DNA of 64,000 bases from Lethocerus indicus (lineage: Eukaryota > Arthropoda > Insecta > Hemiptera > Belostomatidae): the NCBI GenBank assembly GCA_019843655.1, contig JACDQD010000006.1, forward strand, positions 2,542,001 through 2,606,000. The letters run 5' to 3'. A program made the position numbers and the translations under genes. Positions 46,287 through 59,000 of this stretch are shown in pieces (position 1 is the stretch's first letter; every line of letters begins with the position of its first letter). Below the pieces are notes generated by a model that ran no database searches, was not told the origin of the DNA, and worked only from the letters and a program-made list of their open reading frames with translations.

Positions 46287-46332
46287 GTAGAACGCCAGTT
46301 GTGCGGTGAATTCCGCAATCACTTAGTTTCAA
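46287..46332. mobile_element. Solo mariner right end
   Basis: GTATGTAGAACGCCAGTTGT and GAATTCCGCAATCACTTAGT match the inner and terminal right end of the 45361 element (GTACAACGCCACTTGT, CCGCAATTACTTAGT). No left end is attached. Confidence 0.6.
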
Positions 46333-47425
46333 GTGAACTTAGTGGACTTAGTTCAGTCCATATTTCAAGAGTGACGTTCAATTATTGTTATCGAAATGTG
46401 ACGGTAACGTGGCCGATATAATCGACGGATCGATGGAATCGGATTGTCGTATGCGGAGAAAGGGCGCCGGCGGGGGCGGTGGGGGTGGGCCCACCTGCCC
46501 CCCCGCCGTATGCCACAATGGCACGTGCCAGCACTGGCTACCCGGAGTAAATCAATCCTTTTTCCCTTATCCGCGCTGCGACTATCCGCTTTTCAGCTGT
46601 ACTTCGTGTGTGTGTGTCTGTGTGTGGGTGTGGGTGGGGAGCGCACCTGGAGCCCCAGGTAGGCTGCCAGCGCGGTGCGCCTGACGCTTTGTGCCGGCCC
46701 TACACAGATGTTTCTGCCAATCTGTAATTGGCCTAATTTCTCTGCCCGGGACGGTATTGGATGTCAAATTGGCCCGATATCGGCTCCGGGAAACTGGAGC
46801 GCACGTATAATGTTCTACGCCGATAACTATACCCTTTTCGACGGTCCCTACGAATGAATGGAAATCGAAGGCCAATTTCCTATGCGGCCAACAATAATTA
46901 GTTATTTAAAATTTTTAGTCGAAATCGGATATGCAGTCTGCACACTAGTGAGGATGGCGAATTACTATGCTAACGATCTAACAATCTAAAATTGATGATG
47001 TGACCAATCTCAACCTTCCACATTATCTACACTTAATGGGTCAACATTTTATATGTTCACATCTATTTATATCAAATGTGTGATGCTACTGACTTAGGCG
47101 AAAAATAACCTTTTCATATTGGCGTCCTGTTGCTTTAACCTTCAGTGACTCTAGAGATCAAAACTCCTGCAGGCCCAGTAGAGTGATGATATTCATTTGA
47201 ATTATTGCACGGGCTAATAATTAGCATTTAACTCATTATTATTATTACCCTTCGCATTTTTCGTTGTCGCGTTATTTAAATCGACCGTACCGACAAGTGT
47301 TCTCTACTCCTTCAACTGTCCAATTCGTAGGGTCCAAAAAATTAGGAAGTTGTTTGAAAGTTGTTATCAGTCTGACCGATGTTGTACTGGGATTGGAACT
47401 CGGTTAATGTTTAATAATGGTACCC

Positions 47426-47459
47426 CTGCAAGGCGGGGGGGGGGGGGTGGGGGGGGGGT
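47426..47459 (+). repeat. Interrupted poly-G tract
   Basis: Two G homopolymers of about ten or more bases separated by a T, able to form a G-quadruplex. Confidence 0.9.
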
Positions 47460-48762
47460 TGGCCGGGTGTTTCGTCAGTGTTCTAAAACTCGGTCTAACG
47501 GAACAGGTGTGTTCTCCAAGGCGTAGTACTTGGAAGTTCCGAGGCCGGAAGACAGGATTCACGGTGCCTAGTTACCTCCTGGGGCGGCTAGCGGACCTCT
47601 CGGCCACGCCTTCCTTAAAATAAAACAATTCACAGTCTCTCTCCGGGGGCTTGAACTTCGGGGGGGGAGGGGAAGAAAGTTCGAGACGGCGAAGCCCCTC
47701 TCGAGGGGACTAGAAGAAAAAAAATCAGTTCAAAACTTAACTATATTAGCCCAAAATGAGTACTCTTTCGCGTTCCGTTAGAATTGAATTACAATTTATA
47801 ACCGAAAGTGCTAACTAGTTCTTGAAGCGTGTAGAGAACTTCTGATCTAATACGACTGAAATTCCTCCGGTCATAACACACTGATTATTCAAAGATTGTG
47901 AAGCCCACTCCGAGGGGGCATCGACAATTGGACAGGTTTCAATATTTAAAATGTCGTTTAACAAATCGCAATATGCATTGTAGCAATTGTAACATTTTAC
48001 ATTTATCACTATCGTTTCTTTCGGTTGTACTGAAAAATTCTCCCGAAGATAAATTGGGAGATGCCGAGTATGTTCTGGGAAAAAGGAAAATTGGAGAGAA
48101 ATTCCAAAATCGCTAATGGGGTTGGCAGCGGTTAAAGGAGAAGGGTGATAATATGAATTTTTCTTCAGTTAGAAATAATAATTGAATATTATTACTGCTC
48201 CAGACGTAGGCGCGTTGATATTCCTACTCCTAAATAAACAAGTTTCATTTAACTTTTGCTTACCATCAAATCTGTATGGAGCGGTTATGATTTCACTAAT
48301 TAGCCACCAAATGCAAGCGAAATGCGAGTAATATTGAACTTGATATACGATTGCGTTAGAAGAACCTTCAAAGTTCAATGTGACATAATTCTGCAAACTT
48401 TGTTAACTGCTGCCGAAATTCGGGAATATTTGTTCAGCCGCTCGTGTGCCGAATCCGTCCCAGTGTATATTGAATTATGTCGTCCCCGCTGAGAGGGATT
48501 AGCGGGGATTAGCTCCGTGATAATTTCGGAGTGGAAAATGTGATGCCGATCCCAAATGCAAACTTCCTTTATCTGGACGGCGTCGGTAGTGGGGTGTGGT
48601 GGGGTGGGGGAATGTTTAAAAATCTTCCCTTTCAGGAAGCCTCCCCACTCCCGAAGTCCCTTAAACTGGGTCCCTACTGTGTTTCTAGGCCTACCTAGGT
48701 CCTATACCTAGCACCCAACCACCCCCCGCCGGCCCTACCTAAGAGCAGCTGTCCACTGGACA

Positions 48763-48817
48763 GACACACACACACACACAGACACTATACATACACGCAC
48801 ACACACACACACACACA
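48763..48817. repeat. (CA)n microsatellite, interrupted
   Basis: Two CA blocks around a short TATACATA spacer. Confidence 0.9.
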
Positions 48818-49103
48818 GGGAGGTACAGAGGTTGACCGTTTCGCCTCCATCTGCCGCAGCCGCTCCAAGCGGTTCACTCTACCGAAGACATTTAAAAAAT
48901 TCGGCCCGAGGGCCATATGACGTAGGCGCTGGATACTGCTTTTTAAATTTTTCCTTAGGCCTAGGTTGTACACGGACGATTTTCTACACGATGAACAACG
49001 TCATGTTCAATATGTAAGCGCTATCTCTCGCTGTACACATTTTTTTTTCGAATTTAACACGCGTCGAAGGAAACTTCATAGGTCAGAAAACATATACACG
49101 ATA

Positions 49104-49309
49104 CTGTAGGTTCGTGATGTTTCTGTCTCCTCTCGCTGGTTTGGTCTTCTGCTAGACCGGTTTCGGCAGCTCGCCATCTTCAGTAGCGGTGTTAGTCACT
49201 GTTAGCACTTTGGATGTTTTTTGGGCATCCTCACTGCCCACTGTCACTTTCACACGTACTTTGAGTCTTTGAACCAGCGAGAGGAGACAGAAACATCACG
49301 AACCTACAG
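49104..49309 (-). mobile_element. 206-bp fold-back element with perfect 38-bp arms, carrying a hammerhead motif
   Basis: The left arm 49104-49141 (starting CTGTAGGTTCGTGATG) and the right arm 49272-49309 (ending CATCACGAACCTACAG) are exact reverse complements over 38 bp. The arm sequence also lies downstream of hammerhead copy A (about 800-835), where it occurs once and is diverged. In between is the intact hammerhead-like motif and its 5' flank (GTGACTAACACCGCTACTGA on the minus strand). Identical arms suggest recent formation or strand-copying. No clear target duplication is seen. Confidence 0.7.
49151..49188 (-). ncRNA. Hammerhead-ribozyme-like motif, copy B
   Basis: Minus strand: stem I GCTA (49187-49184) with TAGC (49154-49151), core CTGAAGA, extra T, GGC/GCC stem II with loop GAGCT, GAAA, ACCGGT, and the GTC triplet. 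It differs from copy A in the stem II loop and the outermost stem I pair, which suits a folded RNA but is too little for a covariation argument. Confidence 0.6.
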
Positions 49310-49446
49310 CATTCCAATCCCTTGCAGACCAAAAAACAGGTATATCAAACATATACATGAACTACAATGATACTCTTATGACACTTATGATACACATTAG
49401 CCGGTTCTTTAGGCACGCTCAACTATGGATTCGCGTTATCCCTTTT

Positions 49447-49520
49447 GCCAGACCGGTTTCGGCTGTTCGCCGTCGGGCAAACGACATCATCACTAGGCGA
49501 ACGGCCGAAACCGGTCTAGC
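49447..49520. repeat. Inverted pair of decayed hammerhead-like motifs
   Basis: A minus-strand copy (GGCGAACAGCCGAAACCGGT, within 49447-49475) faces a plus-strand copy (GGCGAACGGCCGAAACCGGT, 49496-49515) across about 20 bp. Both keep stem II, GAAA and ACCGGTCT but lack a proper CTGANGA core. The pair could form a long hairpin. Confidence 0.5.
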
Positions 49521-49608
49521 AATAGTTTAGTAGAGGTGACAATTGAACAATTCAAGCTGTGCTCCCCCAGGTATAAGGAAAATGCTGTAGTAATTTATAT
49601 TTATTTAT

Positions 49609-49820
49609 ATAGGTTGTCCCAAAATTAACGCAAGATTTGAATCGAACTGTGGCTGCCAAACTTTCATCATTTTTTAAATATCGTTCAACAATGAAAACAC
49701 GTTGCAACTATCGTGTAACACTCCATTCGTGCTGACCCTAAACTGTCGGCTGTCAAATGGTTTTTTTTTTACGGTTGCCAACTTTACTGCAAGAATGGTG
49801 GCAAATTTAAATACACCCTA
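49609..49820 (-). mobile_element. Tc1/mariner-like MITE, truncated right end
   Basis: Left terminus AGGTTGTCCCAAAATTAACG and interior as in the 36183 copy. The right end has lost most of the inverted repeat, leaving only ACACCCTATA. The 39 bp to its left match those left of 36183, so the two share ancestry beyond the MITE border. Confidence 0.75.
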
Positions 49821-51531
49821 TATAAATATCGAAATAACTTCGAATCTATAGCCCATTTTTTACAGTTCCTTACCATTTTCTTTCTGCCTATCTATGCGAT
49901 ATTCTTGTAGATTGTGTATTACTGCTGAAATGATGACCTTGTTGGCAGTTTTCGACCGCAGGTACGAAACAGGCGATGCCTCCCGTTCCCATCAACTGCC
50001 GTGCGCGAAACCGTCCCAGTGACTCTGCGAAATCGGAGCGTAGAAATTTATTTATACGGTCGGCTTTCTTTTTTAAAACGCCTTGTAAATTAAGCGATTT
50101 GACGGTATTTACTATAGAACGGACGCTCCTGAGTATGGCGAACGGGAGAGGTCGTGGACAAACAAAGGGTCGGCTGAGTGATGATATTCCAGACCTTAAA
50201 GGACCAGACCTTTTTGGAGGTTCGAGGGCGTACTGTCATTTTTTCTTTTAGAATATTTATTGTTCGGGATATGAGTTTTTTCGGTAAAAACGGACACGAT
50301 AAAAAAAAAACGGCGGGAGTTATTTTTATAGGTTCGAAAAACGCGGAAATCCACATCAAGAATTTTCTCGGGGCGGATGTTTATTCGCGCCGAAAAAAAA
50401 AATGCGCCAAAGTGCAATAACAACCTAGATTTCGATCTACTTTGTTGGTCTAGGCTGACAAGTGTGCCGTGGAGAGGGGCGGTGTTTGCATTGTGGTGGA
50501 CTAGCACGTGCTATTATACATACTAGGTATAAAAAGTACTATACATTGAGGGAGGAGGGAGGAGGGAGGAGGGAGGAAGGAGGCACCGGCACCGCATCCG
50601 GCGTAAAACATAGTATGGTCGGGGACATACACAGTAGGGTTCACTGGGTTAGTCGGACCACAGGAAGCTGCAGGAACAGCTGCACAGGATTTCTCCCGAC
50701 AATAATCCTACTCCGGGCATACACTGCAATGCTAATTTCTGCCCTTCCCCCCGGCCTTATTGTAAATTCTGAAATGTATATCTCATTATGCGCACCTATT
50801 GTGCTCAAAGTTCGCAAGTATCGAGCAAAACTAGCAGCAGGCGCTGTTAACTTACTCAAACACGAAGGGAAAAGCAGAAGATAATGCAATTTTCCCAATA
50901 AATAAATAAATCTGTTACACCGTCTGGTTATACAATATTGCGATTTTATCAAACTGTTTTCACTTTTGTCTAATCATTATTTTCGGATATCGACAAGAGG
51001 TCTACAGATCGAGACGTGGGAACTGCAGAGTAAATGAAAATTTCATGAAAATATTTGGGTTCCCCAATTGTTATGGCCAAATAGCCAATGGACGATATAT
51101 CGTCTGGAGATAGAATACCAGTGGACACAAATGATAGTTATCTAAGTTTTCTTTTGGCACTTAAGAAATAAAACCATCCGGAAACGACGACTGATTTGTA
51201 ACGATTTTGATCCGCGAGGTTTCGCAACACGATCTAAAAATCGAAATCTGTCTAGGACAAGGGCTGTTTTTACTTTATATTTTTTTAAATCTTCCTTCGT
51301 TCCTATCGAATATTTTGAACTGATAAAGGAAAAAAGTGTACAAAGTTTTGCCAATTTACGGACAGAAATATTCCGCGCTCAATTTTTTCTGTCCTCACCC
51401 CCCTCCTTCCTATCGGCCCATTCATTCCTTCAATCCGGTACACGGGGAAGGTTGTAGTAGAACTGGAAGGTCTACCATGAATGGGGGTAGTAGACCCGCC
51501 ATTGAACCGGGATAAGACAGGAAGTGGGGGC

Positions 51532-51642
51532 CTCTCTCTCTCTCTCTCTCTCCCTCTCGCTCTCTTTCTCTGTTGTTGTCTCAGGAGGAAGCTGCGGGTT
51601 CATTTCCGCCACTAACACTGAGAGAGAGAGAGAGAGAGAGAG
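51532..51642. repeat. Opposed (CT)n and (GA)n microsatellites
   Basis: CT run at 51532-51552 and GA run at 51620-51642. They are complementary, so a hairpin with a loop of about 67 nt is possible. Confidence 0.85.
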
Positions 51643-52118
51643 GGGGAGTATTAGACAGGACGTAGCACGTGCGACCACCTCATAACCACCTAGCGGGGAA
51701 TAGGTGCACACCCTACTGCCATTTCCCGGTGCCATTGTAGGGCCAAGAGCACGCAGGATCATCTCCCTCTCTCTCTTCCATCTGCAGAAGACCATCTGGC
51801 CACCTGTTGGGCCATCCTGGCCAAGAGGATGGCCAGGCTAATAGTTGGTATCCTGACGGGGTTTCCACTTAAACCGACGAGGACAGTAAATGGGCCCATA
51901 TATATGTTTATTACCCATCAAACTGCATCGTCCAATCATTGGAAGAAAAACATGCAGAACTGTTGAAGACATAGTTCTTTCGAAACAGTTTTGGTACATT
52001 ATACAGTACACCACCAGTATCGGCACAAGGCCCTCGTCTAAATGTATTACAGCCGCATAAATAACCCAGGTACTCGCGGGAATACCAAACCATCTTCTGT
52101 ATTTAGGTACATTTAGGT

Positions 52119-52139
52119 GGCGTTGTGCCGAAACCGGTC
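52119..52139 (+). ncRNA. Hammerhead-like fragment
   Basis: GGC, loop GTTGT, GCC, then GAAACCGGTC keeps stem II, stem III and the cleavage triplet, but the CTGANGA core and stem I are gone. Confidence 0.35.
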
Positions 52140-55100
52140 AACCAATAGGCCGAAAAAAACCAAGTGATATCCCACTAACCTTTAAATCTTTTTTTTACCA
52201 TTATTAAAAATAATATAACTTAAAAACATATCGGTATTTTCGTTCCTGCAATCAATTCCTGTATACCTTGCACAAAAAGCAACGCCCTTGCGATAAAGTG
52301 GAACTATACCAAATGCGTTTCGATTTTAGCGTCTTCAGCCGCTTCTAAACTTCTGAACGCAATGACAGAACAGAAATATTAAAAAAAATTATGATAATTC
52401 CAAGAGTTTGAAAGAGGGGCGCTCCGTGAGGGGTTATAGAGCCGGGAGACCTTTTCTTTGGCCGTCAGTTATTATAATAACAGTCGGATGGCCCAGTCAT
52501 CGCTCTAACGAGCGCCTCAATTTGTAAAACAGAAAATCGCCAAGATTCGAGGCCAGATATCGGTGAGATGTTGCCATTACCTGGCTACCTGTAGCGGCAT
52601 CTGCGTTACATTTCTCGACAGGTCCAGGGTTTCCGCCGGTATATCATTAATTCTGGCCCCGAAGGGGCGCGTTCGGTGGGAAATTCAGTTCTGGCTGACG
52701 GAGGCAAACATTTGGTATTTATAAAAAATCCGCCATGGAATTTATAAAAAAAACATTCGTACATTGCAAATGAATACGTTGTCTTGTAATATTGTGATAT
52801 CGATGGTGGGTAGATAAAGGGGCCGTTCCTCGCCCTCTGGAAAGGGCTCGTTCCAATCAATGCTAAAAGTCCGACGTAGTGTGCAGGTAATCTAACTCCC
52901 CCCTTAGAGTAATTAGAGTAGGTAGATAAGCAAGGAGCAGAAAGGGGGTGGATGGTTGGGCGGATGCGGCAGGAGGGCTTCCGGCCTTATCCCCCGGGTT
53001 TCCGGTGCTCACTCTCTCTCTCTCTCTCTCCCTCCCCGTACGCTAACTCGGACGACAAGTAAGCTCCGCAGGTTTTCCTCTTCTTCTTCTTTTTTTTTTT
53101 CATTATAATCTCCTCCACACAGCCAAACACCTGGCTCCTCGGATCCGCTTCTTTAACACGGCCCCACGCCAACAGCATTTCGCCATCCTCCTCCACGGGG
53201 AGAAATACCGAGTAGGAACTAAATCGGAATTAATGGACTGATTTCCTTCGTTGGACAGTTAACGCCCCCAGATCATGTTTCCGACCGCACGATATGAAAC
53301 TGAATCATCCCTGTATCGTCCTGGAAAATCAAAAGCACATCTCGCGGTGTCATCTCATCGCTCTGCCACTCCAAATATAATCAATAAAAATTGTAGTTGC
53401 GACTTAAAAGAAAAATCAATTTGACCAAATTCTGCGATCGACGTCTGCCTCTCGAATTTTCCGCACGATCAATTTCCCGCTGCAGTCGGATTTCGCAGGG
53501 GGCCGGAAAATCGGAAGACTGGTCGGGAGCGGCGGGTGAAGGGGCCCGTGACCGGTGAAAAAGGGAAAACACTTAAACGGAAAAGTTAAGCGGGCGGAAA
53601 GTCTCTGTCAGTATAGTAATTATTTCGTAACTACTAATAATTATTGTCTTCAATATTAATGGATCGTTAATGGTCAGATTTTCTCTTCCATAAACTTGAT
53701 TAAGGTTTTCCATCTGCGGTTGTTTCTCCCACCCTCAGTAGACGTCGATGCGCTCGGAGACGACGAGTGGTATCCCTAACGAAATTAAAAATTAAAAGTA
53801 CAGTATTTTTTCAGAAGTTCCTATAAGTTGATTTATAAGTTCTTGAATTCACTATCTGTAACGTTATTTCTATATTCCCTGTACTTCAACTTAATGTCCA
53901 CTTAAGTCGCCGAGCCGGCCCTAAGCCCCTCGTTAGGAGTTAAGAAACGGGTCCCTTTTATGTGGAAATTAGCCTTTATGTGAAAGAAGGGGCCGAAAGG
54001 GGGAAAAAAATTAGAAATAAAGAAGAATTATTGGGGCATCTTATCCCTCGCAGGTGATGTCTCCACGGTGGGAATAATGCCTGTCTAGTTAGGGGTAGTT
54101 CCCAGCCGAAATTTATCGACCCTTCCACAACCCCTTCTTCCAATTCTCCTTTCGCCTCCTTTCTTATTCCACTTCTTCTTCTTCTTCTTCGGGCTTCTCC
54201 TTTTTGTGCAGTCTCCTTTTCATCACTTTTTATCCCGTTTAACGGCCCCGCCCCGGGCTCCTCGTCCTCCCCGGATAATGAATACAGAAATGAAGTTTTT
54301 ATGCTTTCGCCCCCTCGAGTTTTTTTTCTCCGAAACGAGGCATCTGCGACACGTATTTCTGCTGTATTTCGGCTTACCGAAGTTTCTGTATACTCTTCGA
54401 AATTAAGCACTGAGTGAAAAAACTGGGGTACTTACAGCGCATGTTCTCGTTATCCTCATACCGATAAGACTGAATGAAGTTACATAAAACAACATTATCT
54501 TTTGCTATAAAATAGTTCTGTAAATTTCAGAATATTTTCCGGCCGATCATCCGATAATAGTAATTTCTTTAGCTATGAACCGAAATATTCTTAAACAATT
54601 TAAATTCGGAATCGAATCAAAAGAATCGGTGTCATTTATGTTCTAGGCTATAAATTTTTTAGAATTTCAATCCACAAATGAATCAGTTGTTATACCGAGT
54701 GTCGTACACGAATATCACGAGTTTGGAGCTTGAGAATAAATTCGTTTTAAGCTGTTAGGAAAAGAGAAATATTTTAAGTAGCTCCGAGGATGATGCTCCG
54801 GAGTGGTGGCGGTGTTCTGTTTTCTGTCCGTTGGTGAACGGCCGGCGTTCGACGACCTGACCACGGAAATACCGCCAAGTATTTGATTTACGGCCAACGT
54901 TTCGAGGTACGGAAATTTCGGTCGCTCCCAATCAGCGCGTCCCGCATCTATTCCCGGCCTAACGAATATTCAACTATCGCGTTTTTAAATAGATGATTCA
55001 CGATTCGATCGATTCTCGTTAGTCTTTGAAAACTGGATTCGGACTCTCTCTTCGCCTTCGAATTTTAAATTTACGGATGTCCTCATTATGTTAAATAGAT

Positions 55101-55672
55101 AGGCCTGTGTACTTCGCTAATTTTGGCTCATCGAGTTAATATCTGAACTCGTGAAACTGGTTGTAGGTATTAGTATTATTAAAAAAAAAAAGTTGTGTGA
55201 CATTTGATTACACTATCGGACTTAATGGTCCGGCTCGGTTACCGTAGTTGTCGCGTGGCTAGATTTTGTTTCATTACTTTTTTTGCTGTCGAAAACTTAA
55301 TAAGAGGAGTAGTAGCACTGCCCAGGTGACCGTACCGGGTTTAAAACACAGTCTCAGCCCCTCGGCAGCGTAGGTAGGTAAGGCGCGGATTTAAAGGGCC
55401 GTCACATCTGGTATGGGGGGGGGGCCCAAGGGCTGGCTACTAGGGCCTAGGGCATATTCCATTACCGCCACCTGGACCCCCGCCTACAACTGTTGCGCTT
55501 CTCCGCAGCCCTTATGTTTCTTTACGGAAGGCGAGGATTTACCATTTTTAACCGGGGGTGCCCTTTAAACAATCTGACAAACAATCGAGGGACTACTCTA
55601 GGCTGCCCTTGAATGAGGTAAATTTTTAACAAATTCCGTACGCGGTTCGGCAGCAACCCGAAACCTGTACAG

Positions 55673-56098
55673 TTGGACCAAATAGACGGGGTTGGACAGA
55701 TAATTGAACATAACAATTACAAACTGCAGATTACACTTCGCCAAAAGTATATAAAAACTAGGAAACCTATTTGGGCCGACGGAATCGAACTGTGGGGATC
55801 CACCAAGCCGTCAAACTCTTATAGACTCCAATCCTTGCAATCCGTAATCCTTCGAAAAATTACCAACGCCCCACCATATGTCTCTAACAGAATAATCCAC
55901 AATTACCTGAAAGTCCAATTCGTTCGAGAATCAGCAGCTTCTCGGTGTAAATCCTTCCACCGAAGGTGGAGATTCTCTCACTTCTCTCTCACTGAGAGTT
56001 CACCGATTGAGTGTAAAGTTAGAGCACTGTCACTAGATACAATCTAAAAATTGTAGTTGTGAGACTATACCAATAAATAAAAAAAATAAATAAAAAAA
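55673..56098 (+). mobile_element. 3' end of a Jockey-like non-LTR retrotransposon (fragment)
   Basis: The ORF 55673-56047 contains IWADGIELWGSTKPSN, then RLQSLQSVILRKITNAPPYV and SNRIIHNYLKV, the C-terminal tail of Jockey-clade reverse transcriptases (compare WTYGIQLWG..KPSN, LR.I..APWYV.N..IH.DL.I). It ends with a stop and an A-rich AATAAATAAA tail near 56070-56098, as LINEs do. The catalytic reverse transcriptase and endonuclease are absent and the sequence just upstream appears frame-shifted, so this is a 5'-truncated dead copy. Confidence 0.85.
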
Positions 56099-59000
56099 TA
56101 GGAACCTTCAGTTAGAATCTAGCGCCCTGAAATGCGTGTTGTTCTCCTGAAAGTCATCCTGAAAATATTCCAAATAACAAAAAAATGTTACAGGGCCGCG
56201 CTAATAAAAATAGAGACTGCAATGAAAAATGTTTTCGAATATGAAAAGGTTTCGTACCCCTCGAGTTATTTAGGGCTTGGAGTATGGTGAAGATTACGAG
56301 CTACTAACGTCCTAATCAGTCGAGGCTTTCTAGCACACTAAGTTATAATTTATTTTCAATTTCTAACGGAATTTAATAAGAGCTGAGCTACAACATAAAT
56401 TTTTCTTCAATTAAGCGAAGGAATTTTTTATATGTAAAATCCTGAATCAACGGATGTTTATATGACAGGGAGCTTTTTATCCATTCGATGGCCTATTACA
56501 CAAATTCGGTTTCCCTGCAGTTTTGGACAAAGCGCGTTTCCCGACTAAGTCGTATTTGCCCCGGCAAAAGGGCCGTATTTTTTTTTCCGGCCGAAGGTGA
56601 GAACCGATCTGCGTCGGTTCGGCAGCAGAAGCGCAACAGCTGTTGTTTTTGACCTTCGACGTTTGGGGCCCCCGGGGTCCAGATTTACAAGAGTGGCATT
56701 CCTCCTTCTGCTTCCTGGCTATTTCCTGTTCTCGGTGTGACGCCGACCATAAGGAGACGCCGGCGGACGAAGAGGGGGGCCGGGGGGGGGGGCCACCTTT
56801 CCCAGCGCAATTTCCACTTCCGTCCTGAGTCCCAAGCAGGTCCAACAGACAGCTGACTTACATAGAAGCCAGGAAAGATGAAAAACACAACAGGATGTCG
56901 AATATCCCGACAATAGATTAATCAATTATTATATACAGGTTTATAACTCACCACACTGTGCAAAAAACTGTTTCTAATACACTTTTTCCAGATACAAAAT
57001 TGAAGATATCAGAAGTGGGGCAAATTTCATAAGAAAACTATTCATGAGCGCATATTTTCTGTATAACCGAAAACCACTGAACCCTGTCCCACCACTGTCG
57101 CAAAATTAACGCAAGATTTGAATCGAACTGTGGCTGCCACAGTTTTTTAAATATTGTTCAACAACGAAAACACGTTGTTCTATCGTGTAACGCTCCATTC
57201 GTACCAACCCTAAATTATCGGCTGTCAAACGGTTTTTTTTTTTTAATAGGGTTTCCGACTTTACTGCAAGTATGGTGGTAAATTCAAATCTTGCGTTAAT
57301 TTCGGGACACCCTATAGAATACTGCATTTTTCAGATTCGAAATTTCAATAACCTACGGCCCGCGGTGGAGGTTTAATTTCACGGGAATGTGAACGCGTAC
57401 ACACGTGGACGGTCAAATTGAATACATGGCAGTATCAGATAAATACAACGGAGCGTATTAAAGTACGTTATTGTGCCGATACAGGGTGGAAGATGGCCCT
57501 CGAAAATTTTCTGAGGCCGCCGCTGAGCTCAAGTGTCCACAGTTCTCTTACCTTCTTTATACGCCGCACGCCCCGCAGTATCCCTTACTCTATTCTTCTT
57601 CCCGTCCGTCTCCCTTTCCACCCCATTCTAGGGCATTTATTCGGCGGTGTTTTTCGTCGAAACAACTACCCCCGACCGCAATTCCAATAGGCGGTTTCTT
57701 TGCCGCTAAAAGAAGTTTGCCCTACGAACCTTTAAATATTAAGTAAGTACTCTTCTCCCTCGGTCCAGATTTCAAAGGCGGACAATACAACAAAAGGCCT
57801 CTGCACTAGTTCTAGCCCCGTGTACCCGGATTTTTTTGCAGTAGCCGTAAAAATTTATTTCGGAACATTCTACTTTCGTCCTGTTTTTAAATCTAAAGTT
57901 CCAAAACCGAGTCAATAAAAATTTTACGCCGATAATTTAGCGTAACATTGGAAGACGTTGAATTGAATTGAACTTCAGGCTGGACGATATTGGCTCAACC
58001 TTCGTTTTGGAACGCAATAGCCGATATCTTGTCAATACGATAGCTTATCGTGGGAACATCTACCTAACCGGTCGGCCGAGTTTATTATTGCATCTCTGTC
58101 TGAAATTCTCATTATAATTTTATTTCAAGTTACATTAATTTAACTGTATATTTAAATTTAAAAAATTTCGTCTTTATTAGTGACGACTCGTCTGGGAACA
58201 ACTGTAATCGAAGTTGCTATTGTAGCACTAGATGAAGTGGTTCAACGGTTTATAAATATGATTGTTGATGCGATCGAATAGCCCAACTGTCTCTGGAGGG
58301 GGGTTGGAGGGGAACAGGTCGCAGTAGTGCTCCAGGTGGGAGGGGTGACATCCTACTTCCGCTGGGAAAATCCGTGCGGAGCAACCCCTTTGGCCCGGTT
58401 TTCTCAACCCTCCCCCCATTAACAACTTCCGCTCAAACGGATCTTCCTCTTGTTCCTCTCTTCTTCGTCGTCATCAACAGGTCCGACGAATCTCACAGCA
58501 CCGGCGGGGACAACAGGCGACGGATGCAGGCCGAATTACCGGGCGTTTCCTTTTCCCTAATTGGGTTATTATATCCTTGACGAATCGAAGTCGGGCGGGG
58601 AAACCTGCGAGGATGCCCGTCGAAAAATTGAATCTTGAGGTCCTTGCCGGGAGGCCGATGGCCCAGCGATACAATACCATCAACTTACGCCCCAGACCGG
58701 TTTCGCCTTCTGTCTTCTACGGATTCGCTTCAATGTAGGAGTCGAAACTTGTTGCGTGGCAGATAGACCGGTATTTCCCATGAGTCCGAAGTCGTGACAG
58801 CTCATAAATCATAACCCACGGGGAGGACAGACTTACAATATATCGCAACTTCGGGGGCCCCCTTACGGCCCCATCATATTTTCTCTCATAAATGTGGGAA
58901 ATGTGCGATGGGATTCTCCTTCCGCTCCGATATTTAGATTAACTGAGTCACTGCCATTCTATTTTTGTCGAATGGCGATTCGTTTGAAAAAATATTTCCT

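Larger units (their letters stand above)
46333..49103. other. Intergenic stretch, no gene
   Basis: Contains a long G tract (about 47426-47459) and a CA microsatellite (48763-48817). A 99-codon ORF at 46385-46684 runs through G and GT runs and resembles nothing known. Confidence 0.65.
49821..55672. other. Intergenic stretch, no gene
   Basis: Contains a GGAGGGA run (about 50549-50582), opposed CT and GA microsatellites (51532-51552 and 51620-51642), a decayed hammerhead-like fragment (52119-52139) and CT runs near 53.01 kb. The 144-codon minus ORF (54410-53976) resembles nothing known. Confidence 0.65.

Noticed and set aside
46385..46684. 99-codon ORF with CPPAVCHNGTCQHW
   Set aside because: Looks briefly EGF-like but runs through poly-G and GT microsatellite and has no splice sites or further cysteine pattern.
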